Shown: positions 24,378-33,098 of the stretch, piece after piece
Position numbering within the stretch: the first letter of the stretch is position 1
Layout: the number at the start of each line of letters is the position of its first letter
DNA from: a bacterium UBA2219
Lineage (GTDB): Bacteria > Desulfobacterota > Deferrimicrobia > Deferrimicrobiales > Deferrimicrobiaceae
Assembly (NCBI GenBank): GCA_002327765.1
Contig: DCUH01000049.1
Span: forward strand, 1 to 45,875
DNA length: 45,875 nucleotides
Reading direction: 5' to 3'
Notes under the pieces: generated by a model
Database searches by the model: none
The model's input: the letters and a program-made list of their open reading frames with translations, nothing else
What the model was told of the DNA's origin: nothing
Translations under genes and position numbers: made by a program

Positions 24378-26320
24378 GACGCGGCCGGGACGCCCTTCCC
24401 CGCCCCGCGGAGATCCCCAAGGCGGTAATCGCGACCGTCGAGTACGCCGTCCTCGATGTACATCCGGTACCAGGCCTCCAGCGACACGAGGGTCCAGAGC
24501 TGCAGGGAATGATCGCTGCGTCCGGAGAGATGCTCCCCCACGAGCGCCGAAACGTGGTCGGGATCGAGCAGGCCGGACCTTTCCACGTTCTCCCTGGAGA
24601 GGAACGTCCGCAGGAACTCCCGGAGCTCCCCCTTGAACCACTGGCCGACCGGCGAGTCGAACCCCACTTTCCGGCGTTCCGTGATCTCCGCCGGCAGCCA
24701 CTGCCGCGCGACGTCCTTGAAGATGCGCTTGCCGCGCGTCCCTTCGATCCGGTACGCGACGGGAAGGCTCGCCACCCGCTCGACGAGCCGGTAATCGCAC
24801 AGGGGCGACCGCACCTCCAGGCCGTGGGCCATGGTCATCCGGTCCATGTACGCGAGCTGGTACTCCGGAAGGTATCCGCCGATGTCGAGGGACGCCGCCT
24901 TGTCGAGCGGGTCGATCGTCCCGTCTCCCAGCAGCCGGGATTTCAGGAACCCGTCGCCGGGGGGGTTTTCCGCCCCGGACCGGACCGCTTCCGACAGGAG
25001 ACCCCGCCGCACGTCCTCCTGCAGCAGGCTGACCCAGACCAGGTAGGCCTCCTCGGGGCTGCCCCCCGCCCCGCGGACGAACCGCCTCGCCCGCTTGGCG
25101 AAACGGCTCCCCCTCGTGGATTCCGGCAGGCACCGTATCGCCTTTTCGATGAAACGGCTCCGAAGCGCCCGGGGGATCCGATGGTAAAGCCGGAGCATCC
25201 GGAACCCGCCGTGCCGCGGGTAGCCGAAGAAGATCTCGTCCCCACCGGTCCCTCCGACGGCGACCTTGACCCTCTCCTTCGTGAACCGGGAAAGGAGGTA
25301 CACGAGGACGGCCGTCGGCTCGCCGTGGGGCTCGTCGAACTGCCAGGTGACCCTCGGCAGCAGGTCGATGCAGGATCCGGGGCCGAGGATCAGCTCGCGA
25401 TGCTCGGTGCCGAGCAGCTTCGAGACCCTGGCGGCGTACTGCAGCTCGTTGAACGCTTTCGCCTCGCCGCCGTACCCGACGGAGAAGGTCTTCACGCGCG
25501 CGGCGTTCTTCCGCATCAGCGCGACGAGGGCCGACGAATCGATCCCCCCGGAGAGGAACGCCCCGACCTCCACGTCGCTCTTCATGCAGAGCAGGACGGT
25601 TTCCTCCAGCATGCGGGACAGCGCCCGGGCGGCTTCCGGATAGGGCTCCACGCCGTCGCGCCGGATCCTGAACTCCCAGTAGGGGCGCACCGTAAAATTC
25701 CCTTCTTCATAGACTCCCATGTTCCCGGGGGGTAGCTTCGACACGCCCTTGAAAAAGGTGCGCTCGCCCGCGACGTACCCCGCGGCGAGGAGATCGCAGA
25801 CGGACTGCGCTTCCGCTTCCCGGCGCAGCCCCGCCTGGAGGATCGACTTGATCTCGGAGCCGAAAAACAGCCTCTTCCCGTCGAGGGCGTAGTAGAGGGG
25901 CTTCTCCCCGATGCGGTCCCGGACCAGGACCAGCCGCCTTCGCCTTTCGTCCCACAGCGCGATGGCGAACATCCCCCGGAGGTGCCGCACGAAATCGAGG
26001 CCGTTCTCCTCGTAGAGATGCACGATCGTCTCGGTGTCGCTGGCCGTCGCCAGGGAGTGCCCCGCCGACGCCAGACGGGCCCGGAGCTCCTCGTAATTGT
26101 AGATCTCCCCGTTGAGGACCACGTGAACGGTGCGGTCCTCGTTCGCGATCGGCTGGGAGCCCGTCACGAGGTCGATCACCGACAGGCGCCGGATCGCCAG
26201 CCCGATGCCGTCTCCCGCATGAAACCCTTCCTCGTCGGGCCCGCGATGGACGATCGCCCCGCACATCCTCCGGAGCAGCGCGGGGTCGTTCAGCCCGGCG
26301 TATCCCGCTATCCCGCACAT
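24374..26320 (-). CDS. asnB: Asparagine-synthase-like amidotransferase of exopolysaccharide loci
   Basis: A 648-residue two-domain enzyme. Cys2 of MCGIAGYAG is the glutaminase nucleophile; IVHRGPDEEG, IRRLSVIDL and VVLNGEIYNYEELR complete the Ntn-type glutaminase domain. The synthetase domain has the ATP pyrophosphatase loop FLSGGIDSSALVAL (about residues 270-283) and GTGGDEIFFGYPRH. In exosortase-associated loci this type is annotated as amidotransferase 1 and is proposed to amidate a sugar carboxylate or similar group rather than make asparagine (family knowledge plus inference). The ATG at 26320 gives the required Met-Cys N-terminus and lies inside the last codons of the upstream GT4 gene. 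Confidence 0.92.
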   Translation of the reverse strand: MCGIAGYAGLNDPALLRRMCGAIVHRGPDEEGFHAGDGIGLAIRRLSVIDLVTGSQPIANEDRTVHVVLNGEIYNYEELRARLASAGHSLATASDTETIVHLYEENGLDFVRHLRGMFAIALWDERRRRLVLVRDRIGEKPLYYALDGKRLFFGSEIKSILQAGLRREAEAQSVCDLLAAGYVAGERTFFKGVSKLPPGNMGVYEEGNFTVRPYWEFRIRRDGVEPYPEAARALSRMLEETVLLCMKSDVEVGAFLSGGIDSSALVALMRKNAARVKTFSVGYGGEAKAFNELQYAARVSKLLGTEHRELILGPGSCIDLLPRVTWQFDEPHGEPTAVLVYLLSRFTKERVKVAVGGTGGDEIFFGYPRHGGFRMLRLYHRIPRALRSRFIEKAIRCLPESTRGSRFAKRARRFVRGAGGSPEEAYLVWVSLLQEDVRRGLLSEAVRSGAENPPGDGFLKSRLLGDGTIDPLDKAASLDIGGYLPEYQLAYMDRMTMAHGLEVRSPLCDYRLVERVASLPVAYRIEGTRGKRIFKDVARQWLPAEITERRKVGFDSPVGQWFKGELREFLRTFLSRENVERSGLLDPDHVSALVGEHLSGRSDHSLQLWTLVSLEAWYRMYIEDGVLDGRDYRLGDLRGAGKGVPAAS

Positions 26321-27546
26321 CGGCCCCCCCGCCCCTCCCCCCAGGAGGCCAGGACCGAATCCCACTGCCTCGCCGCGCACGGGGTCCCGTACCTCTCCAT
26401 GGCGCTCCGCGCCGCTCCGGAGAGCCGCCGTCGCAGCGCCGCGTCCTCGAGGATCGCCGCGATCCGCGCCGCGAAAGATTCGGGGGTTCTCTCCCCGACA
26501 AGGAACCCGTTCTCCCCGTCCCGGACGAGATCGCCCAGGTCCCCCACGTCCGGAACGACGGCCGGAAGCCCGGCCGCCATCGCCTCCATGAGCGCCAGGG
26601 AGAGCCCCTCCGTCGCCGAGGTCAACGCGAAGACCTTCGACCTCCCGAGGATCGCCGGAACGTCGTCCCGCTGCCCGGCGAACTCCACGGCGTCCCCCAG
26701 CCCGAGCGCCTCCGCCGCCGCCTCCAGCTCCCCGCGCAGGGGGCCGTCGCCGACGATCACGGCCCGGACGCCCGGAATCCGCTTCCTGACCAGCCAAAGC
26801 GCCCGGAGGAGGAGATCGATCTCCTTGATCGGCACGAGGCGGCCGACGAAAACGACGTCCCACGGCGGAGCGCCGTTGTCGGAATTGCCGCAGGGTGCAT
26901 CGACGCCCCCCGGGATCACCCGGATGTCCCCCGTCACGCCGTTTTCCCGGAAGAACTCCATGGCGCGGCTCCCCATCGTGACGACCAGGTCGAACTCGGA
27001 GACCGCCCGCAGGAGGGCGGATTCCACGCGCGCGTCCGGCGCCGGGAGCCTCCCGAAGAGCCGGTTCTCGCTCAACACCCCGCCCCCCCGCACCTCGGCC
27101 GGGCCCCCCACGCAGAAATAGATCGACCGCGCCCCCGATGCCCGGGCGATCAGCGACGCGGCCAGGCCGTTCACGAGCAGGTGGAATCCGCCCACCGCGT
27201 GCGGCCGCGACCGGAGGGCGACCCGGAAGAACGTGAGGAGACGGGCCGGGACCTCCCCGAGAAGCCGGGAAAGGCGCGGACCGGGCACGATCGCCTCGAC
27301 CTTGTCGAGCGGCGGCAATGGGAAATGGGTCACGACGCGGACCCGGCGGCACCCCCCGGAAAGGGTCAACGGCTCCAGGTGCGAGCGAATCCAGCTCCCC
27401 GAATGGAAGGTTCCCGTCAGGAGGATATCGGCCCCCTCGGCCCCCACGTCCCTCTTCCCGGATCCGAAAAAGGTCGCCAGCGACATCAGCATCGCGCGGG
27501 CGCCGAGCAGCGCGCGCGCCGAAAGGGTGACGGAATCGGTCTTCAT
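26308..27546 (-). CDS. Glycosyltransferase family 4
   Basis: A 412-residue GT-B transferase. The N-lobe is unusual, opening with a basic/hydrophobic stretch (LSARALLGARAMLMSLATFF) before DILLTGTFHSGSW. VGGFHLLVNGLAASLIA and YFCVGGPAE precede the hinge; the C-lobe has VVFVGRLVPIKEIDLLLRA, AVIVGDGPLRGELE and SATEGLSLALMEAMAAGLPAV, the E-x7-E motif. The start ATG overlaps the stop of the fusion gene as ATGA, so the two are translated in series. Its 3' end overlaps asnB by 13 nt. It probably adds one sugar of the repeat unit. Confidence 0.9.
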   Translation of the reverse strand: MKTDSVTLSARALLGARAMLMSLATFFGSGKRDVGAEGADILLTGTFHSGSWIRSHLEPLTLSGGCRRVRVVTHFPLPPLDKVEAIVPGPRLSRLLGEVPARLLTFFRVALRSRPHAVGGFHLLVNGLAASLIARASGARSIYFCVGGPAEVRGGGVLSENRLFGRLPAPDARVESALLRAVSEFDLVVTMGSRAMEFFRENGVTGDIRVIPGGVDAPCGNSDNGAPPWDVVFVGRLVPIKEIDLLLRALWLVRKRIPGVRAVIVGDGPLRGELEAAAEALGLGDAVEFAGQRDDVPAILGRSKVFALTSATEGLSLALMEAMAAGLPAVVPDVGDLGDLVRDGENGFLVGERTPESFAARIAAILEDAALRRRLSGAARSAMERYGTPCAARQWDSVLASWGEGRGGRCAG

Positions 27547-29909
27547 ATTTCCGGCATCCGGAGGGGAACCCACGGAACCGATACCGACCGGTTTCCCGTT
27601 TCGTCCGGCGGGTTCCGCCGCAGGCCGGCGACTTCCGCGCCGTCGATGAAGAGGCGCGTCCTTTCGGGGTCCCGGACGTAGACGGTCAACCCGTCCGGTA
27701 CCGCCGCTTCCTCCCCGGCGGCCCCTTCGGCGTAAACGTGGGTCCACTCCCCGACCCGCTCCTCGCGCAGCCGGCGGCTCCGGCGCGCGAACGCGTAATC
27801 CAGCAGCCGGCGGGTCGTCGCGAGCAGGATGCGGCCGTCCCGCACCCGTTCCGCCAGGTTCCGGAGCGCGGCCGCCGCCTCTCCCCGCAAAGGCCTCCCG
27901 CGGTCCAGGGCCTTTCCCAGGTGGGTGTACAGGATGCAGCTTCCCCCCCGCTCCTCGAGAAGGTCCAGGACCCGGCTTGTGAGGACCTCGCCCAGCCCGT
28001 CCGCGGTGTCGCGGGCGCTGATGCCGCCGGGGTATGGGTCGCAACGGATGAATTCGAGCGCGCGGCGCCCGTCGCGCAGCGTCGCATCCCTGAGGAGGCC
28101 GTTCCCGGCGTGCATGGCGTACTTCCCGCCGACCGTCCCCGCGAGCAGCCCCTTGGCCCCTTCCTTCAAGAGCGTCCTTCCGGACGCCAATGGGCGGGCG
28201 GCATCGAACAACCCCCCCCACCTTCGCGGGACGCCCTGCCCGACGACGCTCGTCACCCGCCCCATCCAGACGTACCGCACGCCGTGACGGAACGTCAGGT
28301 CCGCGTGGTACGCCTCCGCCCCCGGAACGTCCCCCGACCCCCTCATGATGTCGCGCCCGAAATTCGTCGGCGCGGTCCCGTGGTCCACCCAGACCTTCAG
28401 CGCGCACCCGTGCCGTTCCAGTTCCGCCAACGCCTTTTCCGCATGGGCGCGCGTCGTCGCCCCGTCCCCGAAGGAGTGGAGGCAATCGATGTGGCCCGAC
28501 CGGATGAGCTCGCGGATCCTTTCCCTCGGTTCCTCCCCGGCGTTCCAATAGGAAAAGCTTCCCGCCGGCATGTCGAAATAGATGGTGTTCCCCGCCTCGA
28601 GCCCGAGCCCCGGGCCCATCGCCGTGTCGCCCGTGCCGTTGAGGAAACGGATCGTCTCGAGATACGACGCTTCGTCCGGGGTCTCGTCGAGATCGCTGCA
28701 GACGGCCATCATCGCCCGGAAGGGATACGGGAACGGGCGAAGGGAAGGCGGCGCGCCCGCCGCTTCCAGGGCGATCCCGATGCCGGAATCCGGGGAGGCG
28801 GTTTCGAGGAGGAGCCGTTCCATCCTCGGCATGACGACGGGAACGTGGTGGGTTTCGAGGAAATACCGCCGCGACCGGACGGACATCCCGACCCAACGCT
28901 CCGGCGACGATGCGACCTCCCGGAGCGCGGCGGCTAGTTCCGGCGCGGTGCGGGCGACGGCCCCCAATCCCTTCCCGAGGATCAGACCGTCGGGATCGAT
29001 CGTGGAGACGACCGGGATGCCGTGGCTCCACGCCTCGAGGAAGGTGTTGGGGAACCCTTCCACGTCGGACGTGGAGCAGAGGCAGGCCGCGTTCCGGAAA
29101 TACGTTGCCACCCCGTCCCGTGGAACCGCGCCGTGGACGAGGAGATTGGGGCAGCGCGCCGCCCTCTCCAGGATCTCCCGGGAATACGGGTCGGCCCCCG
29201 CCGGGCCGACGAGGTCGAACCGAAGCTCCGGGCACGCCTCGACGACGTCGAGGAACCGGTCCGGGCGCTTCACCCGGTCGATCCGCCCGATCCAGAGGAC
29301 CCTCCCGTTCCCGCCCGAAGGGGGAACCGGGGGAACGAATTCCTCCCCGCCGGGGCCCGGGCACGGCATCGGGACGACCTCCGACGCGATCCCGAACCCC
29401 TCTTCGAGCATCCGCCGCTGGTCCCGGGTCTGGACGACGACCCGGTCGGCGTTCCGCAGGCCGTACCGGTAAAGGACCCTTTCGCGACGCGTCTTCATGA
29501 GGGGAAGACCGGGCATGCAGTCGGGGTCGCTGGCCACCGAGTACACGAATTTCCGCCGGTGCGCGCGGCACCACAGCGCCACCTGCCCGGTCACATACTC
29601 CCCGCAGTTCTGGTAATAGACCTGCGCGTCGGCCCTCCGCAGCGCCGCGTTGAGCGCAGACCAGCGCGGCACGAGGAACCGGATCCCCGGAATCCCCTCG
29701 TCGCTCCGGCAGGTCCTGAAGACCCGGACCCCGTCCACCACGGAGCCGTCCGGCTGCCCTTCGTCCCAGGTCACCATGCCGACGTCATGCCCCCGGCCGG
29801 CCAGCCAGCGGGCGAGGAGCGCGGTCTGCCTCTCCACGCCTCCGATGTGCCCGGACTCCCCGCCGGAGAGGGCGCCGTACGCGAAATGGGAGACGATGCA
29901 GATCTTCAC
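27543..29909 (-). CDS. Glycosyltransferase family 4 fused to a NodB/deacetylase-like domain
   Basis: A 788-residue protein. Residues 1 to about 375 form a GT4 enzyme: MKICIVSHFAYGALSGG, HIGGVERQTALLARWLA, VLWIGRIDRVKRPDRFLDV and STSDVEGFPNTFLEAW with E-x7-E. From about 395 comes a second domain with MAVCSDLDETPDE, TIYFDMPAGSFSYW, LHSFGDGATT, VWVDHGTAPTNFG and SCILYTHLGK, recalling the Asp, His and final-strand motifs of the NodB-like beta/alpha barrel, though not canonical. A beta-rich tail (VTVYVRDPERT-like) ends the protein. It starts with GTG right after the sulfotransferase stop. The link to deacetylases is inference; the two-domain fusion is seen directly. Confidence 0.85.
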   Translation of the reverse strand: MKICIVSHFAYGALSGGESGHIGGVERQTALLARWLAGRGHDVGMVTWDEGQPDGSVVDGVRVFRTCRSDEGIPGIRFLVPRWSALNAALRRADAQVYYQNCGEYVTGQVALWCRAHRRKFVYSVASDPDCMPGLPLMKTRRERVLYRYGLRNADRVVVQTRDQRRMLEEGFGIASEVVPMPCPGPGGEEFVPPVPPSGGNGRVLWIGRIDRVKRPDRFLDVVEACPELRFDLVGPAGADPYSREILERAARCPNLLVHGAVPRDGVATYFRNAACLCSTSDVEGFPNTFLEAWSHGIPVVSTIDPDGLILGKGLGAVARTAPELAAALREVASSPERWVGMSVRSRRYFLETHHVPVVMPRMERLLLETASPDSGIGIALEAAGAPPSLRPFPYPFRAMMAVCSDLDETPDEASYLETIRFLNGTGDTAMGPGLGLEAGNTIYFDMPAGSFSYWNAGEEPRERIRELIRSGHIDCLHSFGDGATTRAHAEKALAELERHGCALKVWVDHGTAPTNFGRDIMRGSGDVPGAEAYHADLTFRHGVRYVWMGRVTSVVGQGVPRRWGGLFDAARPLASGRTLLKEGAKGLLAGTVGGKYAMHAGNGLLRDATLRDGRRALEFIRCDPYPGGISARDTADGLGEVLTSRVLDLLEERGGSCILYTHLGKALDRGRPLRGEAAAALRNLAERVRDGRILLATTRRLLDYAFARRSRRLREERVGEWTHVYAEGAAGEEAAVPDGLTVYVRDPERTRLFIDGAEVAGLRRNPPDETGNRSVSVPWVPLRMPEI

Positions 29910-30884
29910 TCAGCGGTATCCGTATCTCCGGTTCATGGGACCCGCGACGGAGTCGAAAACCCGAAGGTCGCGCGGCGTCAGCGCCTCCCTCCATCGCTCG
30001 TCGAGAAGGATCCGGGGGGGGCCGTCCAGGCGCATCCCGTTGCCGATCACGTGGAGCCCGCCGAAGTCGAGCCGCCCGACCCCGACGCCGGGATCGACGC
30101 CGAGGAAGGAGAACAGGGAGCGCAACGTACGCTCGGGGTCGGCGCAGAGATCCTCGTAGCGGACCGCCTTCCACTTTCGCGGATCGAGGCCCGACAGGAC
30201 CGCCTCGGCCTCCTCGTTGCTGCGCCGCCACTCCATCGCCGCGCCGGAGATGGCCAGCATCTCGTCCGCGCGGTCCCCTCCCGCCCCGCCGCCTCGCAGC
30301 GCCGGGTCCGCCGCGTCCGCGAAACGGGCCGGGTCCGCGTACGCGAGGGCGACCCCGCGGCCGTCCCTCACGAGGCGGACGACCCGGACGTCGAGCGCCG
30401 GGTTCCTCAGCAGGTATTTCAGGCGGACGCCCACCTTCGACGAGTCCACGATGACGCCCTTCCCCGCACGGGCGCAGATCGCCCCGGCCAGCGCGGCGTT
30501 GCGCTCCTGGAAGCGCGAAAGACGGCGGCGCCAACCGGGGGAGAGGGAAAGCGCGGCGTCGCGGAGACATTCCATCGCCGGGCCGCGATGCAGCGGCCGA
30601 AGGAGCCGCCGGACGTACGGCCCGGCCCCGGCCGCGAGGTCGGTCCCCGCGTCGGCGACGTCGAAATCGAACCCGCGGTCCGCCATTTCCCGGCGCACGC
30701 CGTCCCAAAAAAGGCACTCCCGGATCTTCGCCCTGCAGGAACAGAGGTAGCGGTCGACGTCGCCCATGCAGGAGGCCTTCAGCTCCCCGGCCGTGCAGAC
30801 CTCGGGGTGGCCGCCGAGAAGGATCGCCAGTAGGGTGGACCCCGAGTGGCTGGCGGCGAGGATGTATGCCATCCGGGTCTTCAT
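29910..30884 (-). CDS. PAPS-dependent sulfotransferase family protein
   Basis: A 324-residue protein. The N-terminal AASHSGSTLLAILLGGHP is the 5'-phosphosulfate-binding loop of the Sulfotransfer superfamily, and VRLVRDGRGVALAY (about residues 165-178) is the 3'-phosphate-binding segment with the conserved Arg. VDSSKVGVRLKYLL lies between. A cysteine-containing CSCRAKIRECLFW block follows the first motif. The family moves sulfate from PAPS to sugars or other acceptors (established), so the polysaccharide may be sulfated. The ATG overlaps the O-antigen ligase stop as ATGA. The only visible PAPS-pathway candidate is the APS-kinase-like gene at 3583-4158. Confidence 0.87.
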   Translation of the reverse strand: MKTRMAYILAASHSGSTLLAILLGGHPEVCTAGELKASCMGDVDRYLCSCRAKIRECLFWDGVRREMADRGFDFDVADAGTDLAAGAGPYVRRLLRPLHRGPAMECLRDAALSLSPGWRRRLSRFQERNAALAGAICARAGKGVIVDSSKVGVRLKYLLRNPALDVRVVRLVRDGRGVALAYADPARFADAADPALRGGGAGGDRADEMLAISGAAMEWRRSNEEAEAVLSGLDPRKWKAVRYEDLCADPERTLRSLFSFLGVDPGVGVGRLDFGGLHVIGNGMRLDGPPRILLDERWREALTPRDLRVFDSVAGPMNRRYGYR

Positions 30885-32311
30885 GCCCCCCTCTCCCAGA
30901 ACGGGACTTCCTCCGGATCCGCGGGCGGCTTCCCTTCCCAGGAAAACCCGCGGGCCCGCTCCACGTGCACCCGGAGAAGAAGCCCGATCGCGCACCACAT
31001 CGGGACCGACCCTTCCCGCGGGTAGAACGTCTGGCTGCCCATGGCGGCCACCAGGAGGGCGAGCACGAGCGCGCAGGCCACTCCCCCCGCGGCCGTGTAG
31101 ACCGGGTTCCGCGAATCGAGGAAGAGGGAGACTCCGTACCACATGACGACGGCATAGAACGGGATCACGAGGAGGAACCCCACCAGGCCGTTGTCCAGCA
31201 GCATCTCGAGGTAGGCGTTGTGCGGATGCCCGAACTCTTCCCCGTAGTTCTCCAGCAGCGTCCTGGCCACCCCCGTCCGGAGCATGGCCTGGCGGCCGAA
31301 GCCGATCACCGGGGACTCCCGGATCTTTTTCACCACGTAGCGCCAGGCGATGTTGCGCCCCGCCGTGACGGTGTAGATGTCGGGCTCGTCCTCTTCGACG
31401 GTTCCCGACTCGGCGAGGGCGGGGCCCGAATCGCGGGAATCCGGGGAAAAGCCCTGCGCCAGCCGCTCCGATACGCCCGGGACGAACACGAAGACCGCAA
31501 GGGCGACCGCGGGGACGAGCAGGAGCATCTTCCGCCAGCGGAGGAAGGCGAGGAACAGCCCCACCGCGGCCCAGCTCGCGTACCCCACGCGCCCCGCGGT
31601 CAGCGCCTGCGCGTAGACGAGCCCGATGAAGCCGGCGTAGAACGGATACCTGCGCTTCCCCGGCTCGAACAGGGCGGCCGCGGCGATGCAGGCCCACGAC
31701 GCGCCGGAAAGCATCATCGAAAGGTTCACCCTGTGGAATCCCACCTCGTTCATGAGGATCTTCAAACTTCTCGCGGTCAGCTCCTCGCCGCTGATCGCCA
31801 CGCCGGGGGGGATCCAGCGGATCACCTGCAGCCCCAGGAGCAGGTAGACGCCCAGCAGCGAAAGAAGGGCCAGCGTGAACCGGGACCGGCTCCTGCACCC
31901 ATCGAAGATGAGCAGCCCCGGGACGACCCACTTGAGGCAGTTGACCAGGTACTCGCTCACCAGGTAGCTGACCGGGAACGCCTCGCGGAACGCCGGGTCC
32001 GGATCCGCCATCATGCGGGCAAAGGCCCAGAGGACGACCGCAAGGTAAGACAGGAGCAGGACCGCAACGTGGCGCGGCATGTCCCAGGAAAGCCCTTCCT
32101 CGCCGCGGCTCCTGGCCCACGCGAGGACGATGATCAGTAGAAGGGCGTTCCAGGGGTTCAGCCCCTGGATCCCGAGCATGGACTTGGGCATGTCGGGATG
32201 CTCGACGACGGCGATCAGGAGGACGAGGCCGCAAAGCGCCTTGTACCAGTCCCCCCAGGCGTAGACCGCCAGCAGGGCGCAGAAGGAATACAGCAGCGCC
32301 AGGCGGATCAT
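30881..32311 (-). CDS. O-antigen ligase/Wzy-type polymerase family membrane protein
   Basis: A 476-residue polytopic protein with about 11-12 hydrophobic segments. Near the C-terminal end of a large periplasmic loop it has the Wzy_C/WaaL signature HPHNAYLEMLLDNGLVGFLL, with the His and Asn expected in the catalytic region, and the preceding VIGFGRQAMLRTG. Such proteins polymerise undecaprenyl-linked repeat units in the periplasm or ligate them to an acceptor (established). With Wzx, Wzz and BY-kinase genes all present, a Wzy polymerase role is more likely here than lipid A ligation (inference). It is 19 nt downstream of the TagA-like gene. Confidence 0.88.
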   Translation of the reverse strand: MIRLALLYSFCALLAVYAWGDWYKALCGLVLLIAVVEHPDMPKSMLGIQGLNPWNALLLIIVLAWARSRGEEGLSWDMPRHVAVLLLSYLAVVLWAFARMMADPDPAFREAFPVSYLVSEYLVNCLKWVVPGLLIFDGCRSRSRFTLALLSLLGVYLLLGLQVIRWIPPGVAISGEELTARSLKILMNEVGFHRVNLSMMLSGASWACIAAAALFEPGKRRYPFYAGFIGLVYAQALTAGRVGYASWAAVGLFLAFLRWRKMLLLVPAVALAVFVFVPGVSERLAQGFSPDSRDSGPALAESGTVEEDEPDIYTVTAGRNIAWRYVVKKIRESPVIGFGRQAMLRTGVARTLLENYGEEFGHPHNAYLEMLLDNGLVGFLLVIPFYAVVMWYGVSLFLDSRNPVYTAAGGVACALVLALLVAAMGSQTFYPREGSVPMWCAIGLLLRVHVERARGFSWEGKPPADPEEVPFWERGA

Positions 32312-32330
32312 TTTCCGGTACGGGAGGCGG

Positions 32331-33098
32331 TCATCCCGCGCCGGCGCGCGGGCGGCGTTTGAGGAGCTCGGAAAGCACCATCGCGCAGAAGATCGTGTTC
32401 GTGGTCAGGTACCTCCGCCAGAGGCGGCGCGGCTCCTGCTTGACGCGGTAGAGCCATTCGAGGCCGAGCCGCTGCCACGCTTCCGGCGCGCGCCGCACCT
32501 TCCCCGCGTAGACGTCGAAGGATCCGCCCACCCCGTGGCAGACGGGCACCCCCATCCGGTCGGCCCACTTCGCAAGGAATTTCTCCTTCTTCGGGGAGGT
32601 GATCGCCACGAGCAGGATGTCGGGTTTCGCCGACGCGACGAGCTCGGCGACGTCGCCCTCCTCCTCTTCGGAGAAGTAGCCGTTCCGGCGCCCCGCCAGC
32701 CGCAGGTTCGGGTAATCGACGGCCAGCCTCGCGGCAACCGTGTCGAGCACGCCGTCGGTCGCGCCGAGACAGAACACGCCGTATCCCCGTTCGTTTCCCC
32801 GCCGGAGCATCCCCATCATGAGGTCGATGCCGGCGACCCGTTCCGGGAGCGGGCGCCCCAGCATCCGGGCGGCCCACACGACGGAGACGCCGTCCGCCAG
32901 GATCAGGTCGGAGGAAAGCACGCTGCGGCGCAGCAGATCGTTGCTCCGCATCGAAACGATCTTCGCGGCGTTGACGACCCCGATCCGCAGCCTCCCCCGC
33001 CGGGCGATCGCCTCGTCGACCCGGTCGAGCGCCTCCCCCAGGGTCAAGGCGTCGATGGGTATGGAAAAAAGATGCCGCACCGCGGTCAACGCCCTCAT
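32331..33098 (-). CDS. WecG/TagA/CpsF-family glycosyltransferase
   Basis: A 255-residue GT26 protein. Characteristic segments are IPIDALTLGEALDRVDEAI at the N-terminus, VNAAKIVSMRSNDLL, SSDLILADGVSVVWAARMLG and RVAGIDLMMGML, then CLGATDGVLDTVA, NGYFSEEEE, LLVAITSPKKEKFLAKW and CHGVGGSFDVYAGKVRRAPE. Members add the second sugar, often ManNAcA or ManNAc, to undecaprenyl-PP-GlcNAc (established), which fits the UDP-GlcNAc 2-epimerase at the right edge of the window. The basic C-terminus may touch the membrane. Its ATG overlaps the stop of the unknown upstream gene as ATGA. Confidence 0.92.
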   Translation of the reverse strand: MRALTAVRHLFSIPIDALTLGEALDRVDEAIARRGRLRIGVVNAAKIVSMRSNDLLRRSVLSSDLILADGVSVVWAARMLGRPLPERVAGIDLMMGMLRRGNERGYGVFCLGATDGVLDTVAARLAVDYPNLRLAGRRNGYFSEEEEGDVAELVASAKPDILLVAITSPKKEKFLAKWADRMGVPVCHGVGGSFDVYAGKVRRAPEAWQRLGLEWLYRVKQEPRRLWRRYLTTNTIFCAMVLSELLKRRPRAGAG

